DNA of 64,000 nt from Bacteroidota bacterium (GTDB lineage: Bacteria > Bacteroidota > Bacteroidia > Cytophagales > Cytophagaceae). Positions 8,930-16,760 of this stretch are shown in pieces; position 1 is the stretch's first letter; each line of letters begins with the position of its first letter. A program made the translations under genes and the position numbers. The notes beneath the pieces were generated by a model. The model was not told the origin of the DNA. It did not search any database and was given only the letters and a program-made list of their open reading frames with translations. The DNA lies in contig JAEWYS010000015.1 in assembly GCA_023458555.1 (NCBI GenBank), forward strand, positions 62,001-126,000. The letters run 5' to 3'.

Positions 8930-10020
8930 CTGCTTTTTCCGGCAACAACTGCTTTAAATCCGACCACTATATAGTTTATGATATACAGAAAGTCGAGCAA
9001 AGGTAATGAAATAACGGAGAATTTCTCACTTACCTTTCTTGAAATTAATGTAAAATTAAAAATTAAAACGGAAGTTCTCAATGTATAGCCAATAAATCCT
9101 ATTATCAGCCAATTACCCCGAATCAGAATTGCAAAAAATGAGATATAAAAGAGCATATGGCTTATTGTGAGAAAGCCAAGTAAAAAACGATTTCTGGTTT
9201 TATAATATTTTCCGACAGAGAGATGCCTTTTTTTCTGTATGATCCATTCACTGAGCGTGCTTTTAGGTAAGGAGATAGTCTGCGCGGCAGAGTTCAGCTT
9301 AATAGCCACATTGTGCTTTGTGGCGGCTCGCTGGATAAAAAGATCGTCATCACCTCCGGTCACTGTTTCGATTCCGTGAAATCCTTTGTGCCTGCAAAAA
9401 GTTGATCTTGTATAGGCTATATTTCTTCCTACACCCATATACGGATTGCCGGCAATGGCCAGGCTCAGGTATTGTATGGCCGTATAAAATGTCTCAAACC
9501 GGATGAGCTGGTTCAAGAGCCCTTTTTTTCTAACATAGGGGGAGTACCCAAGAACAATTTTTTTTCCGCTTTGCAGGGGAGCTGCCATTTCGGAAATCCA
9601 TTGAGTAGTAGCTGGTATGCAGTCAGCATCTGTAAAAAGAAGAATTTCGTTTTCTGCGGCTTCTATGCCTTTGGTAAGGGCATGCTTTTTGGGGTCCATA
9701 CCTGTCGGTACGTCTGTAATGTGAATGGGTTTTACGATCGGGTGAAAGACAAAGGTTGAGCTCAGATATTCATAGGTGCCATCGTGAGAGCGGTCATTTA
9801 CAACAATGATCTCGTATTCAGTATATTCCTGCTGCAAAAGCTGAGGAAGCAGATTGCGCAGGTTGAATAGCTCGTTATGAGCGGCAATAATGATGGAAAC
9901 ACCGCTTCTGTATGCAGGTTTTCCCTGATTTTCTTTGTGACGGATAAGTCCTGAAAAGATAACCAGATGAAATACCAGCTGAATATGTAGCGATAATATG
10001 AATAATATAAGCTCTGCCAA
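8920..10020 (-). CDS. GT2 family membrane glycosyltransferase
   Basis: About 366 residues. An N-terminal TM helix (about 3-24) is followed by a GT-A fold: VSIIIAAHNE at 41-50, the nucleotide-sugar aspartate in VVNDRS (D76), the DxD-like TDADC at 130-134, the acidic GGDDD near 222-226 and a QKKRH motif (262-266) equivalent to QxxRW of processive synthases. About three C-terminal TM helices follow. This is the layout of poly-beta-glycan synthases and membrane-bound GT2 enzymes. The marked start is a TTG at 10020; the frame stays open for 13 codons upstream with hydrophobic residues, so the exact start is uncertain. It is divergent from tgt and leads the operon with the sigma factor and rsmG. 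The acceptor is unknown. Confidence 0.88.
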   Translation of the reverse strand: MAELILFILSLHIQLVFHLVIFSGLIRHKENQGKPAYRSGVSIIIAAHNELFNLRNLLPQLLQQEYTEYEIIVVNDRSHDGTYEYLSSTFVFHPIVKPIHITDVPTGMDPKKHALTKGIEAAENEILLFTDADCIPATTQWISEMAAPLQSGKKIVLGYSPYVRKKGLLNQLIRFETFYTAIQYLSLAIAGNPYMGVGRNIAYTRSTFCRHKGFHGIETVTGGDDDLFIQRAATKHNVAIKLNSAAQTISLPKSTLSEWIIQKKRHLSVGKYYKTRNRFLLGFLTISHMLFYISFFAILIRGNWLIIGFIGYTLRTSVLIFNFTLISRKVSEKFSVISLPLLDFLYIINYIVVGFKAVVAGKSRWK

Positions 10021-10088
10021 ATCTATTTTTTCAAAGTATATCAGTAATATTGCAATATACTATTTCAACTCAATTGGGTTTAGAAATT

Positions 10089-11219
10089 ATGCAATTTAAA
10101 ATCAAAGGAAAGGACAGGGAAAGCAGGGCGCGTCTGGGGGAGCTTACTACAGACCACGGAATTATTCAGACTCCGATTTTTATGCCGGTAGGTACAGCCG
10201 GCACTGTAAAGGCAGTTCATCAGAGAGAGCTGAATGATGATATTCAGGCACAGATTATTCTTGGTAATACGTATCATTTGTATTTACGTCCGGGATTAGA
10301 GATACTTCGTAAAGCGGGAGGGTTGCATCGTTTTATTGGCTGGGAGAAACCTATTCTTACCGATAGTGGTGGCTATCAGGTGTATTCGCTCTCAGATATC
10401 CGGAAGATAAAGGAAGAAGGCGCGACTTTTAAAAGTCATATTGATGGCAGCAGGCATTTTTTCAGCCCTGAAAATGTTATGGATATTCAGCGGATTATCG
10501 GTGCTGATATTATAATGGCTTTTGATGAATGTACTCCGTATCCGTGTGAATATGGTTATGCCCGGAACTCAATGGATATGACGCATCGCTGGCTGAAACG
10601 CTGCTGTACCCGCTTTGATGAGACAGAAGGCTTGTATGGATATTCGCAGACCTTATTTCCAATTGTGCAGGGGAGTGTATATAAGGATTTACGTATCCGG
10701 TCTGCTGAGTTTATTGCTGAGCAGGGCAGAGAAGGCAATGCTATTGGCGGTCTCTCGGTGGGGGAGCCTGCCGAAATAATGTATGAAATGACCGATGTTG
10801 TGTGCTCGATTCTTCCGGCTGACCGGCCCCGTTATCTGATGGGGGTGGGAACTCCGGCCAATTTGCTGGAATGTATCGCACTGGGAGTAGATATGTTTGA
10901 CTGTGTAATGCCTACCCGTAATGCAAGAAACGGCATGCTGTTTACTACAGAGGGGATCATTAACATCCGAAACAAAAAATGGGAAGATGATTTCTCATGC
11001 ATCGATCCGGGGTTAGACAACTATGTAAGCAGCCATTATACTAAAGCTTATGTAAGGCATCTGGTAGCCAGTGGAGAAATTTTGGGCGCTCAGATTGCCA
11101 GTATTCAGAATCTCAGTTTTTACCTTTGGCTTATGGATGAGGCAAGAACCAGAATCGCTGAAGGGACTTTTCGTGAATGGAAAGACAAGATGGTTGTAAA
11201 GCTTTCCGCAAGGTTGTAA
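10089..11219 (+). CDS. tgt: Queuine tRNA-ribosyltransferase (TGT)
   Basis: 376 residues from the ATG at 10089; the frame extends to 10050, but homologues begin at MQFKI. TGT swaps G34 of GUN anticodons for a queuine precursor. Family signatures are clear: the substrate aspartate in TDSGGYQV, FDECTPYP, GGLSVGEP and DCVMPTRNARNG. The C-terminal zinc motif of the classical enzyme (CxCxxC plus a His) is absent: the segment reads CIDPGLDNYVSS, and the His position reads SIQNLSFY. This is discussed as a finding. The LptG-like gene follows after 11 bases, so the pair is likely co-transcribed. Confidence 0.95.
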   Translation: MQFKIKGKDRESRARLGELTTDHGIIQTPIFMPVGTAGTVKAVHQRELNDDIQAQIILGNTYHLYLRPGLEILRKAGGLHRFIGWEKPILTDSGGYQVYSLSDIRKIKEEGATFKSHIDGSRHFFSPENVMDIQRIIGADIIMAFDECTPYPCEYGYARNSMDMTHRWLKRCCTRFDETEGLYGYSQTLFPIVQGSVYKDLRIRSAEFIAEQGREGNAIGGLSVGEPAEIMYEMTDVVCSILPADRPRYLMGVGTPANLLECIALGVDMFDCVMPTRNARNGMLFTTEGIINIRNKKWEDDFSCIDPGLDNYVSSHYTKAYVRHLVASGEILGAQIASIQNLSFYLWLMDEARTRIAEGTFREWKDKMVVKLSARL

Positions 11220-11230
11220 AATTGTATCAG

Positions 11231-12310
11231 ATGAAACTACTTGATCGTTATATTCTTAAGAGTTTTCTTGTAACGTTTTTCTTCACTGTTCTGATTTTTG
11301 TAGTGGTGGTGAGCGTAATTGACTTTACAGAGAATCATGATGATTTTATTTCCAATAAACTGACGTTTAGTGAAATCTTTGGGGATTATTACCTGAATTA
11401 CTTTCCCTATATAGCCAATATGCTCAGTCCGATCATGGTGTTTATTGCCACAGTGATTGTGACAGCGCGTCTGGCTGCCCGTACGGAAATCATAGCCATG
11501 TTCAACAGCGGCATGAGCTTTTTGCGGATTTTATATCCTTATTTTGTGGGCTCACTGATTATTGCAGGTCTTACCTTTTATCTTATTGGCTGGGTGATTC
11601 CTGATGCCAATAAAATCCGGATTGATTTTGAGGACAAATATTTCAGAGGGCATAGAGAAATCACCTCGTATGATCTTCATATGAAAATAGCGCCGGAATT
11701 GTATATCTATATGAAAAACTATAATTCCACCAATCAGAGTGGCTATGATTTTACGTTGGAAAAGGTTCAGGGAAACGAGCTTGTTTCCAAGTTAAAAGCG
11801 TCCAAGATACTCTATGATGCGGAAAAAGGAGCGTGGCATCTGAATAATTATTCGGTCAGGACATTTTTGGAAGGCGGTCAGGAAAGCTATTATGAGGGCG
11901 CAGAGCTGGATACTATTATTCCGATTGTCCCGGCTGATTTTAATCTTAATCCGTTGTTGTATGTTACCCTTACACTGGATGAGCTGGATGAGTATATAGA
12001 CAAGCTGAGAGAGCGTGGTTCTGAAGAGGTCCCAATGTACATTACAGAGCGTACGGAGAGGTATACATATCCTTTTGCTATCATCATTCTTACAGTAATC
12101 GGGGTTATTGTTTCTGCCAGGAAAAGCAGGCAGGGTACAGGAGTGCAGATTGCTTTCGGATTTGCTCTGGCCATTATCTATATTCTGTTTGTGATTCTCA
12201 GCCGGACTGTATCACAATATGGCTCTGCAGGTCCGGTTCTTGCAGCCTGGACCCCCAATATCATATTTACATTTATCGGCTATATCATGTATAAAACATT
12301 GCCAAGGTAA
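11231..12310 (+). CDS. LptF/LptG family lipopolysaccharide-export permease
   Basis: 359 residues from the ATG at 11231 (MKLLDRYILK), the typical N-terminus of YjgP/YjgQ permeases. There are three N-terminal TM helices (about 10-120), a periplasmic beta-jellyroll-like region (about 130-265) and three C-terminal TM helices (about 275-355). In the Lpt system this subunit works with LptB ATPase to extract LPS from the inner membrane. It follows tgt by 11 bases. Only one such permease gene is here, so the LptF or LptG assignment cannot be settled from context. Confidence 0.9.
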   Translation: MKLLDRYILKSFLVTFFFTVLIFVVVVSVIDFTENHDDFISNKLTFSEIFGDYYLNYFPYIANMLSPIMVFIATVIVTARLAARTEIIAMFNSGMSFLRILYPYFVGSLIIAGLTFYLIGWVIPDANKIRIDFEDKYFRGHREITSYDLHMKIAPELYIYMKNYNSTNQSGYDFTLEKVQGNELVSKLKASKILYDAEKGAWHLNNYSVRTFLEGGQESYYEGAELDTIIPIVPADFNLNPLLYVTLTLDELDEYIDKLRERGSEEVPMYITERTERYTYPFAIIILTVIGVIVSARKSRQGTGVQIAFGFALAIIYILFVILSRTVSQYGSAGPVLAAWTPNIIFTFIGYIMYKTLPR

Positions 12311-12348
12311 GAGTGGAGGAGCGCAGAACGCAGCGCGCAGAGGCAGGT

Positions 12349-14205
12349 TTACTCCTTGACAGGCTTCTGTGTTCCCCATGCGCCCGTAAGTTTATTGTTT
12401 TTGACAATTCCAATCATGTTGCTGATAATAAGTATTTTATCTCCTTTTTTGGTATAGTGAACGGTTTGCTGATTCTCAAATTTGTATTTATTTTCTATAA
12501 ATACTTTAGGTATTTTTGCGTTGTCCTTTTCATTCATGACAAAAAAATCGTCGATCGGAGTTCCCACCATATCGTCGGGAGAGTCGAAATGATGAATTTC
12601 GGCCATACGCTTGTTGGCTTCAGCAATATAGGCATGTTTGGCAATGAGGTTTATCTGTTCTTCTACAGACAGACTGGTATCAATTCCGTCGATATCTTTG
12701 AGGGCAAATCTTACAATCCCTTCAAAACTTTTCTCAAAAAATTTCCGGCACTTCTGTTCACTTTCTTTCAGCTTTCTGGTACGATCGCTTACTTTACTTT
12801 TGAGGTCTTTCTGAAATGATTCAAGCTCCTTATTGATTTCGTTGAGTTCTTTATTCTGCATTTTTACTTCTTTTTTTTTGTCTTCCAGCTTTGCATGAAT
12901 TTCTTTCTGTTTTGTAATGTTCAGAGAACTTATAATTATTTTTTTCATTTCATCATGCTGATATTCAAAGCCAAAAGCTCTGGAATAGATCCAGTTTGTA
13001 TTTCCGTCTTTGTCATACAGACGATAGGTTATTTCATCGTATTGATCCGGCTTGAGATCTTTTATTCTGTCTAATCGGTTTGATACCAGATTCTTGTCTT
13101 CTTTTGGAACAATTTCAGCCATGACATCACTGTACTTTTTGTTCTTAAGACTTTCATCATTCATGCGGAACGTCTTTTTATTCATTTCATTGGCAAATAT
13201 GTATCGTTCGTTGCTCAGATCGATAATACTGATCGTGGTAGGCGAAATATCCAGAATCCGTCGGAGAGTTTCCCGCTCATCCTGGATCTGTTTTTCAGTC
13301 TTTTGCCGCAAGTTTCTCAGTTTGGTCTGGATAGAAGATTTCCATCCCAGCAGAATCATGGAGATAGCAAATGTTATGGCTGCAAAAATTGCCGTACCAA
13401 ATTCTTTACCATACCAATTATTATTTTCTCCATAGATTTTTATTAATCCTGTAAGCAAGGGAATGAGTATAGCCAGAAAGCGCATCAGGACAATTTCGAT
13501 AGGGTTTTCTCCGATAAGCTGTGCCATAGAACCGCGGTGAGGCCGGAGAAATAAAACGCTTCCTGCAAGAAGAAAAGAACAGACCGAGGAATGGAAGGAG
13601 ATAGGAGTGGACTCAAGGTATCCATACAGGTCTTCTATTCTGTATATATATCCGTAAATGGAAAGTAAAGAAATCAGGGTTACCAGATAATCCAGGAACT
13701 GAGCTATTTTAAATAACTGAGTGGTTTCCTTATTAGTGAGTATGACGGAGACCCCTATCAATACCGTCGTCAGACCAGTATTAGGGGCCATGGAGTTGAT
13801 GTTGATGCCCAATTTCTTGTTTTCTGCTAGTGCGATCTGTTCCCTGAAAAGCACTTCGTCGATTATCATAGGGACCCCTATCAAAGAGGTGACAATTTTG
13901 TACATACCAATGGCGACAACGATATAACATATGATATTGGCCCGCTGAATGGCTTTATAGGAAGAATTTTCTTCCTGTACACTCCATATGGCAATAGCAA
14001 GCAGCATAAACAGGATAGCAGAAAGGGGGTTCATAAATACTGCTCCGCCGAAACTTACTTTTCTTAAGAGTTCCAGATCAATAAAACGAAGTATGATCGT
14101 ACCAAGGGGAATGATGAATCCCGTAATATAGAATGCCTTTCCTATACTGTTCAGTACATCGACTGTAAGTTTATCCTCAATATGAAGGGCCTCGTCTTTT
14201 CTCAC
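12349..14205 (-). CDS. Multi-TM PAS sensor protein without output domain (copy A)
   Basis: 618 residues from a GTG. The N-terminal half (about 15-300) has about eight TM helices and matches, in its last two helices (LRPHRGSMAQLIGEN and YGKEFGTAIFA), the membrane sensor module seen in many PAS histidine kinases. A coiled coil (about 305-340) leads to PAS 1 (about 330-445, ending IISSLNITKQ), a second long coiled coil (about 445-495) and PAS 2 (about 495-615, ending GAWGTQKPVKE). The protein stops where a kinase, GGDEF or LuxR domain would normally begin. It follows copy B by 36 bases, with the same architecture. Possible roles are partner protein for a separate kinase, membrane-tethered ligand sensor, or dimer partner of copy B. 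Confidence 0.85.
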   Translation of the reverse strand: MRKDEALHIEDKLTVDVLNSIGKAFYITGFIIPLGTIILRFIDLELLRKVSFGGAVFMNPLSAILFMLLAIAIWSVQEENSSYKAIQRANIICYIVVAIGMYKIVTSLIGVPMIIDEVLFREQIALAENKKLGININSMAPNTGLTTVLIGVSVILTNKETTQLFKIAQFLDYLVTLISLLSIYGYIYRIEDLYGYLESTPISFHSSVCSFLLAGSVLFLRPHRGSMAQLIGENPIEIVLMRFLAILIPLLTGLIKIYGENNNWYGKEFGTAIFAAITFAISMILLGWKSSIQTKLRNLRQKTEKQIQDERETLRRILDISPTTISIIDLSNERYIFANEMNKKTFRMNDESLKNKKYSDVMAEIVPKEDKNLVSNRLDRIKDLKPDQYDEITYRLYDKDGNTNWIYSRAFGFEYQHDEMKKIIISSLNITKQKEIHAKLEDKKKEVKMQNKELNEINKELESFQKDLKSKVSDRTRKLKESEQKCRKFFEKSFEGIVRFALKDIDGIDTSLSVEEQINLIAKHAYIAEANKRMAEIHHFDSPDDMVGTPIDDFFVMNEKDNAKIPKVFIENKYKFENQQTVHYTKKGDKILIISNMIGIVKNNKLTGAWGTQKPVKE

Positions 14206-14241
14206 TTTGTTCCATTATAAAGAAAACATGTATTGAATATG

Positions 14242-16095
14242 CTAGTCTATAATTTTTAAAACCTCCCACACGGTGACCAGCTTTTTGTTCTCAACAACGC
14301 CGATCAGATAACTCTCAATTTTTACTTTATTGTTTTTGTAGGTTGTTTCTGTTGTTCTGAGTCCATGCAATGTATAATCATCCATGATGAATTTTTCTGC
14401 CATTTTTGAAAATTCATCATAAGACAGATTGTTATGTTTGACCATAGATACTCCAAGTATTGACTCTACATCTGGATATTCCAGAACTTTAACAGCCATT
14501 TCGTTGGCTTCCGCTATTATAGCTTCATTGTAGAAAATTTTTATCTGTTCCTCGACATCCAGACTTGTATCGAGCTGCTTGTTATCTTTCAGCTCATATC
14601 TTAGAATGCCTTCAAAGCTGTTCTTGATAAAATCATGGTATTTTTTCTCACTATCATACAGCTTTTCGGAATGTTTTTTTATTTCTTCTTCCAGCTCTAT
14701 ATTTACTTCTTCCAGTTTTTTCCGTCTTTTTTCCAGCTCTTTGTTTTTTTTTCGGATCTTTTTGACAGTTTTTTCCAGTTCTTTTTCCTCCAGTTTCTGC
14801 TGGGTAATGTTTACTGCGTTAAAAAGTACCTCTTTCACTTTCCCGTTTTCTCTTTTGTATACCATTGCTCTTGAAAAGACCCACATGATATTTTTATCAG
14901 AATCAGTCAGGCGTATTATAATATCGTCATATTCATCATCTTTGAGCTCAGGTAGTCGTTTTTGACGATCAAGTACCATTTTTCTGTCGTCAGGATGTGT
15001 AGAGTTAAGGATCAGTTCACTGAACTTTTTACCTTCGATTTCTTTTTTTCGGGCTTTAAATGATCCTTCACCTGAATCATTAGAGAATACAAGGGTATCG
15101 TTTGCTATATTGGTTATCTGAATGTAGGTCTGAGAGGTGTTTAATATACGTTCGAGATTTTTCCGGTCTTTTTTTAATGTGCGAAAACGTCTGTACTTTG
15201 TGGTCTGCAGCCTGTATTGTATGGATGATTTCCAGCCAAGCAGAGACATTGATATTATAAAGGTACAGGTGGCCAGGATAGCAGTGCCGAAATCCTTATC
15301 AAAGATATTTTTTTCTTCACCCTTTATTTTGACATAGCCGATAGCCAGCGGTACGATAAAGGCCAGAAAACGCATCATAAATACTTCGGTTGGATTTTGT
15401 CCGATAATATCTTTCATGGTTCCTTTATATGGCCTGAGAAATAGGACCGCTGATGATAACAGGTACATAAATATGGCGCTATGTAGTGAAATGGGAATAT
15501 GTCCTATGAATTCATATAGCTTTTTGACCTTGTATATATAGCCGTATATCGCTATTAGTGCTATGAAAATGGATATATAATTGAGAGATTGAGAGTTGTA
15601 ATATAGTTTGTCGCCTCCACTGTCAATAAATATGATGGATAAGGCAAGTAATGAAAGACCAAGGGCAGTAATCACTCCCATATTGGCGTAGGTCGATCTC
15701 CATAAGTGATCGCCGGGATCTGCAAGATATCTGTTGAATAAGCTTGCAATAAGATCATAATCGGTATCGATAAAATAGGAAATGATGCTGCTGAGTGCGA
15801 CCAGTAAGGATAGAGTGCATAAGGATCTTGATATCCAACGCGCTTTTATTGACACATCATCACGTCTGACAAGCCATAGTGCGATTCCCAGCAGTGCATA
15901 GCAAATAGCGGAAAAGGGATTAAAGATAGCCTGGTCTGTAGGTGAAGCCTCTATAAAAAGTTTGTAATCTATAACTTTAAGGCATAATAACGCAATAGGT
16001 CCGATGATAGATAGAATGCAAAAAAACTTCCCAAACCGGATAAGAGAGAGAACAGTATCTTTATTTTCAAATGTTTGAGAATTTTGTCCGGACAT
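14242..16095 (-). CDS. Multi-TM PAS sensor protein without output domain (copy B)
   Basis: 617 residues from an ATG at 16095; paralogue of copy A. It has about eight TM helices (20-295) with the matching module (LRPYKGTMKDIIGQN, FDKDFGTAILA). PAS 1 lies at about 325-440 (ending LFNAVNITQQK), followed by a strongly charged Lys/Glu coiled coil (about 440-500). PAS 2 lies at about 500-617, ending VWEVLKIID at the stop. It too has no histidine, kinase ATP-binding or DNA-binding segment after PAS 2. It is the first gene of a two-gene operon. The two proteins keep the same layout though clearly diverged in sequence, which argues against recent decay. Confidence 0.85.
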   Translation of the reverse strand: MSGQNSQTFENKDTVLSLIRFGKFFCILSIIGPIALLCLKVIDYKLFIEASPTDQAIFNPFSAICYALLGIALWLVRRDDVSIKARWISRSLCTLSLLVALSSIISYFIDTDYDLIASLFNRYLADPGDHLWRSTYANMGVITALGLSLLALSIIFIDSGGDKLYYNSQSLNYISIFIALIAIYGYIYKVKKLYEFIGHIPISLHSAIFMYLLSSAVLFLRPYKGTMKDIIGQNPTEVFMMRFLAFIVPLAIGYVKIKGEEKNIFDKDFGTAILATCTFIISMSLLGWKSSIQYRLQTTKYRRFRTLKKDRKNLERILNTSQTYIQITNIANDTLVFSNDSGEGSFKARKKEIEGKKFSELILNSTHPDDRKMVLDRQKRLPELKDDEYDDIIIRLTDSDKNIMWVFSRAMVYKRENGKVKEVLFNAVNITQQKLEEKELEKTVKKIRKKNKELEKRRKKLEEVNIELEEEIKKHSEKLYDSEKKYHDFIKNSFEGILRYELKDNKQLDTSLDVEEQIKIFYNEAIIAEANEMAVKVLEYPDVESILGVSMVKHNNLSYDEFSKMAEKFIMDDYTLHGLRTTETTYKNNKVKIESYLIGVVENKKLVTVWEVLKIID

Positions 16096-16760
16096 ATTTC
16101 GGATTAAAATTAATATTATTAAATAACTTCCCTGAATGCGATTGGTTGCCTTGAAAAGCTTTATTTAGTGCAATTGGATGTTAATTATTGGCGGGCGTAG
16201 GTAATTTTATCGGAAACTATTCCGGAGTTGAAATCGGAGAGAATTTAGAATCTATTGCCATGAACGAAAGCCGGCTGGATTGCAGACAGGAGTAGTATGT
16301 ACTTCGGTGTGTCTTTTTAGCTTATTGATAGCGTTGAGGCCCCTGAAGTTTTTGTGATAGATCAGAAACTTTATGCAGGCGGCATCAGAAATTAGCCGGG
16401 AACACGGGCTGAAGGGCAATTGTCCGGAATCTCTGAACCTTCCTTATGCTTTTATTCGGATTATTTATTAGCCAAGATCAACTTTCGTATTCAAAGTTTG
16501 AATTAATCTTGCCCCGAAGCAGAGTTTTTCCCCTGGCCTTATATGATTATATCGGGAGAAGGATAATTCGAAACAGGAAAACCTTCAAAATCAGAGAACA
16601 TGCTATTGCTTTCGTGGATCTTTCATTAGAATGGATTCATGGAAATGTTTAATCGTAGCATGTATCGGCTTCCTTTGTGTTCCTGCTTTCCAGATACAAA
16701 TTCTCTGTATAATTGATGCATTTTTTATGCACTTATTTTTAATCTTTTAATAATTTTCAA
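16096..16760 (+). other. 665-base gene-poor region upstream of M6 protease 1
   Basis: No convincing gene is seen. Two short open frames occur (about 35 codons ending near 16293, and 68 codons at 16446-16652), but neither resembles a known protein or has a clear start. The segment must hold the promoters of the divergent PAS operon and the M6 protease. The last 60 bases before the protease are very AT-rich. Confidence 0.5.

Noticed and set aside
12313..12819. A 168-codon plus-strand frame opposite the end of PAS copy A
   Set aside because: Entirely antisense to PAS 2 coding sequence; no independent evidence.
16446..16652. A 68-codon open frame in the long spacer before M6 protease 1
   Set aside because: No family similarity and no clear start signal; such a length is expected by chance in this AT-rich gap.
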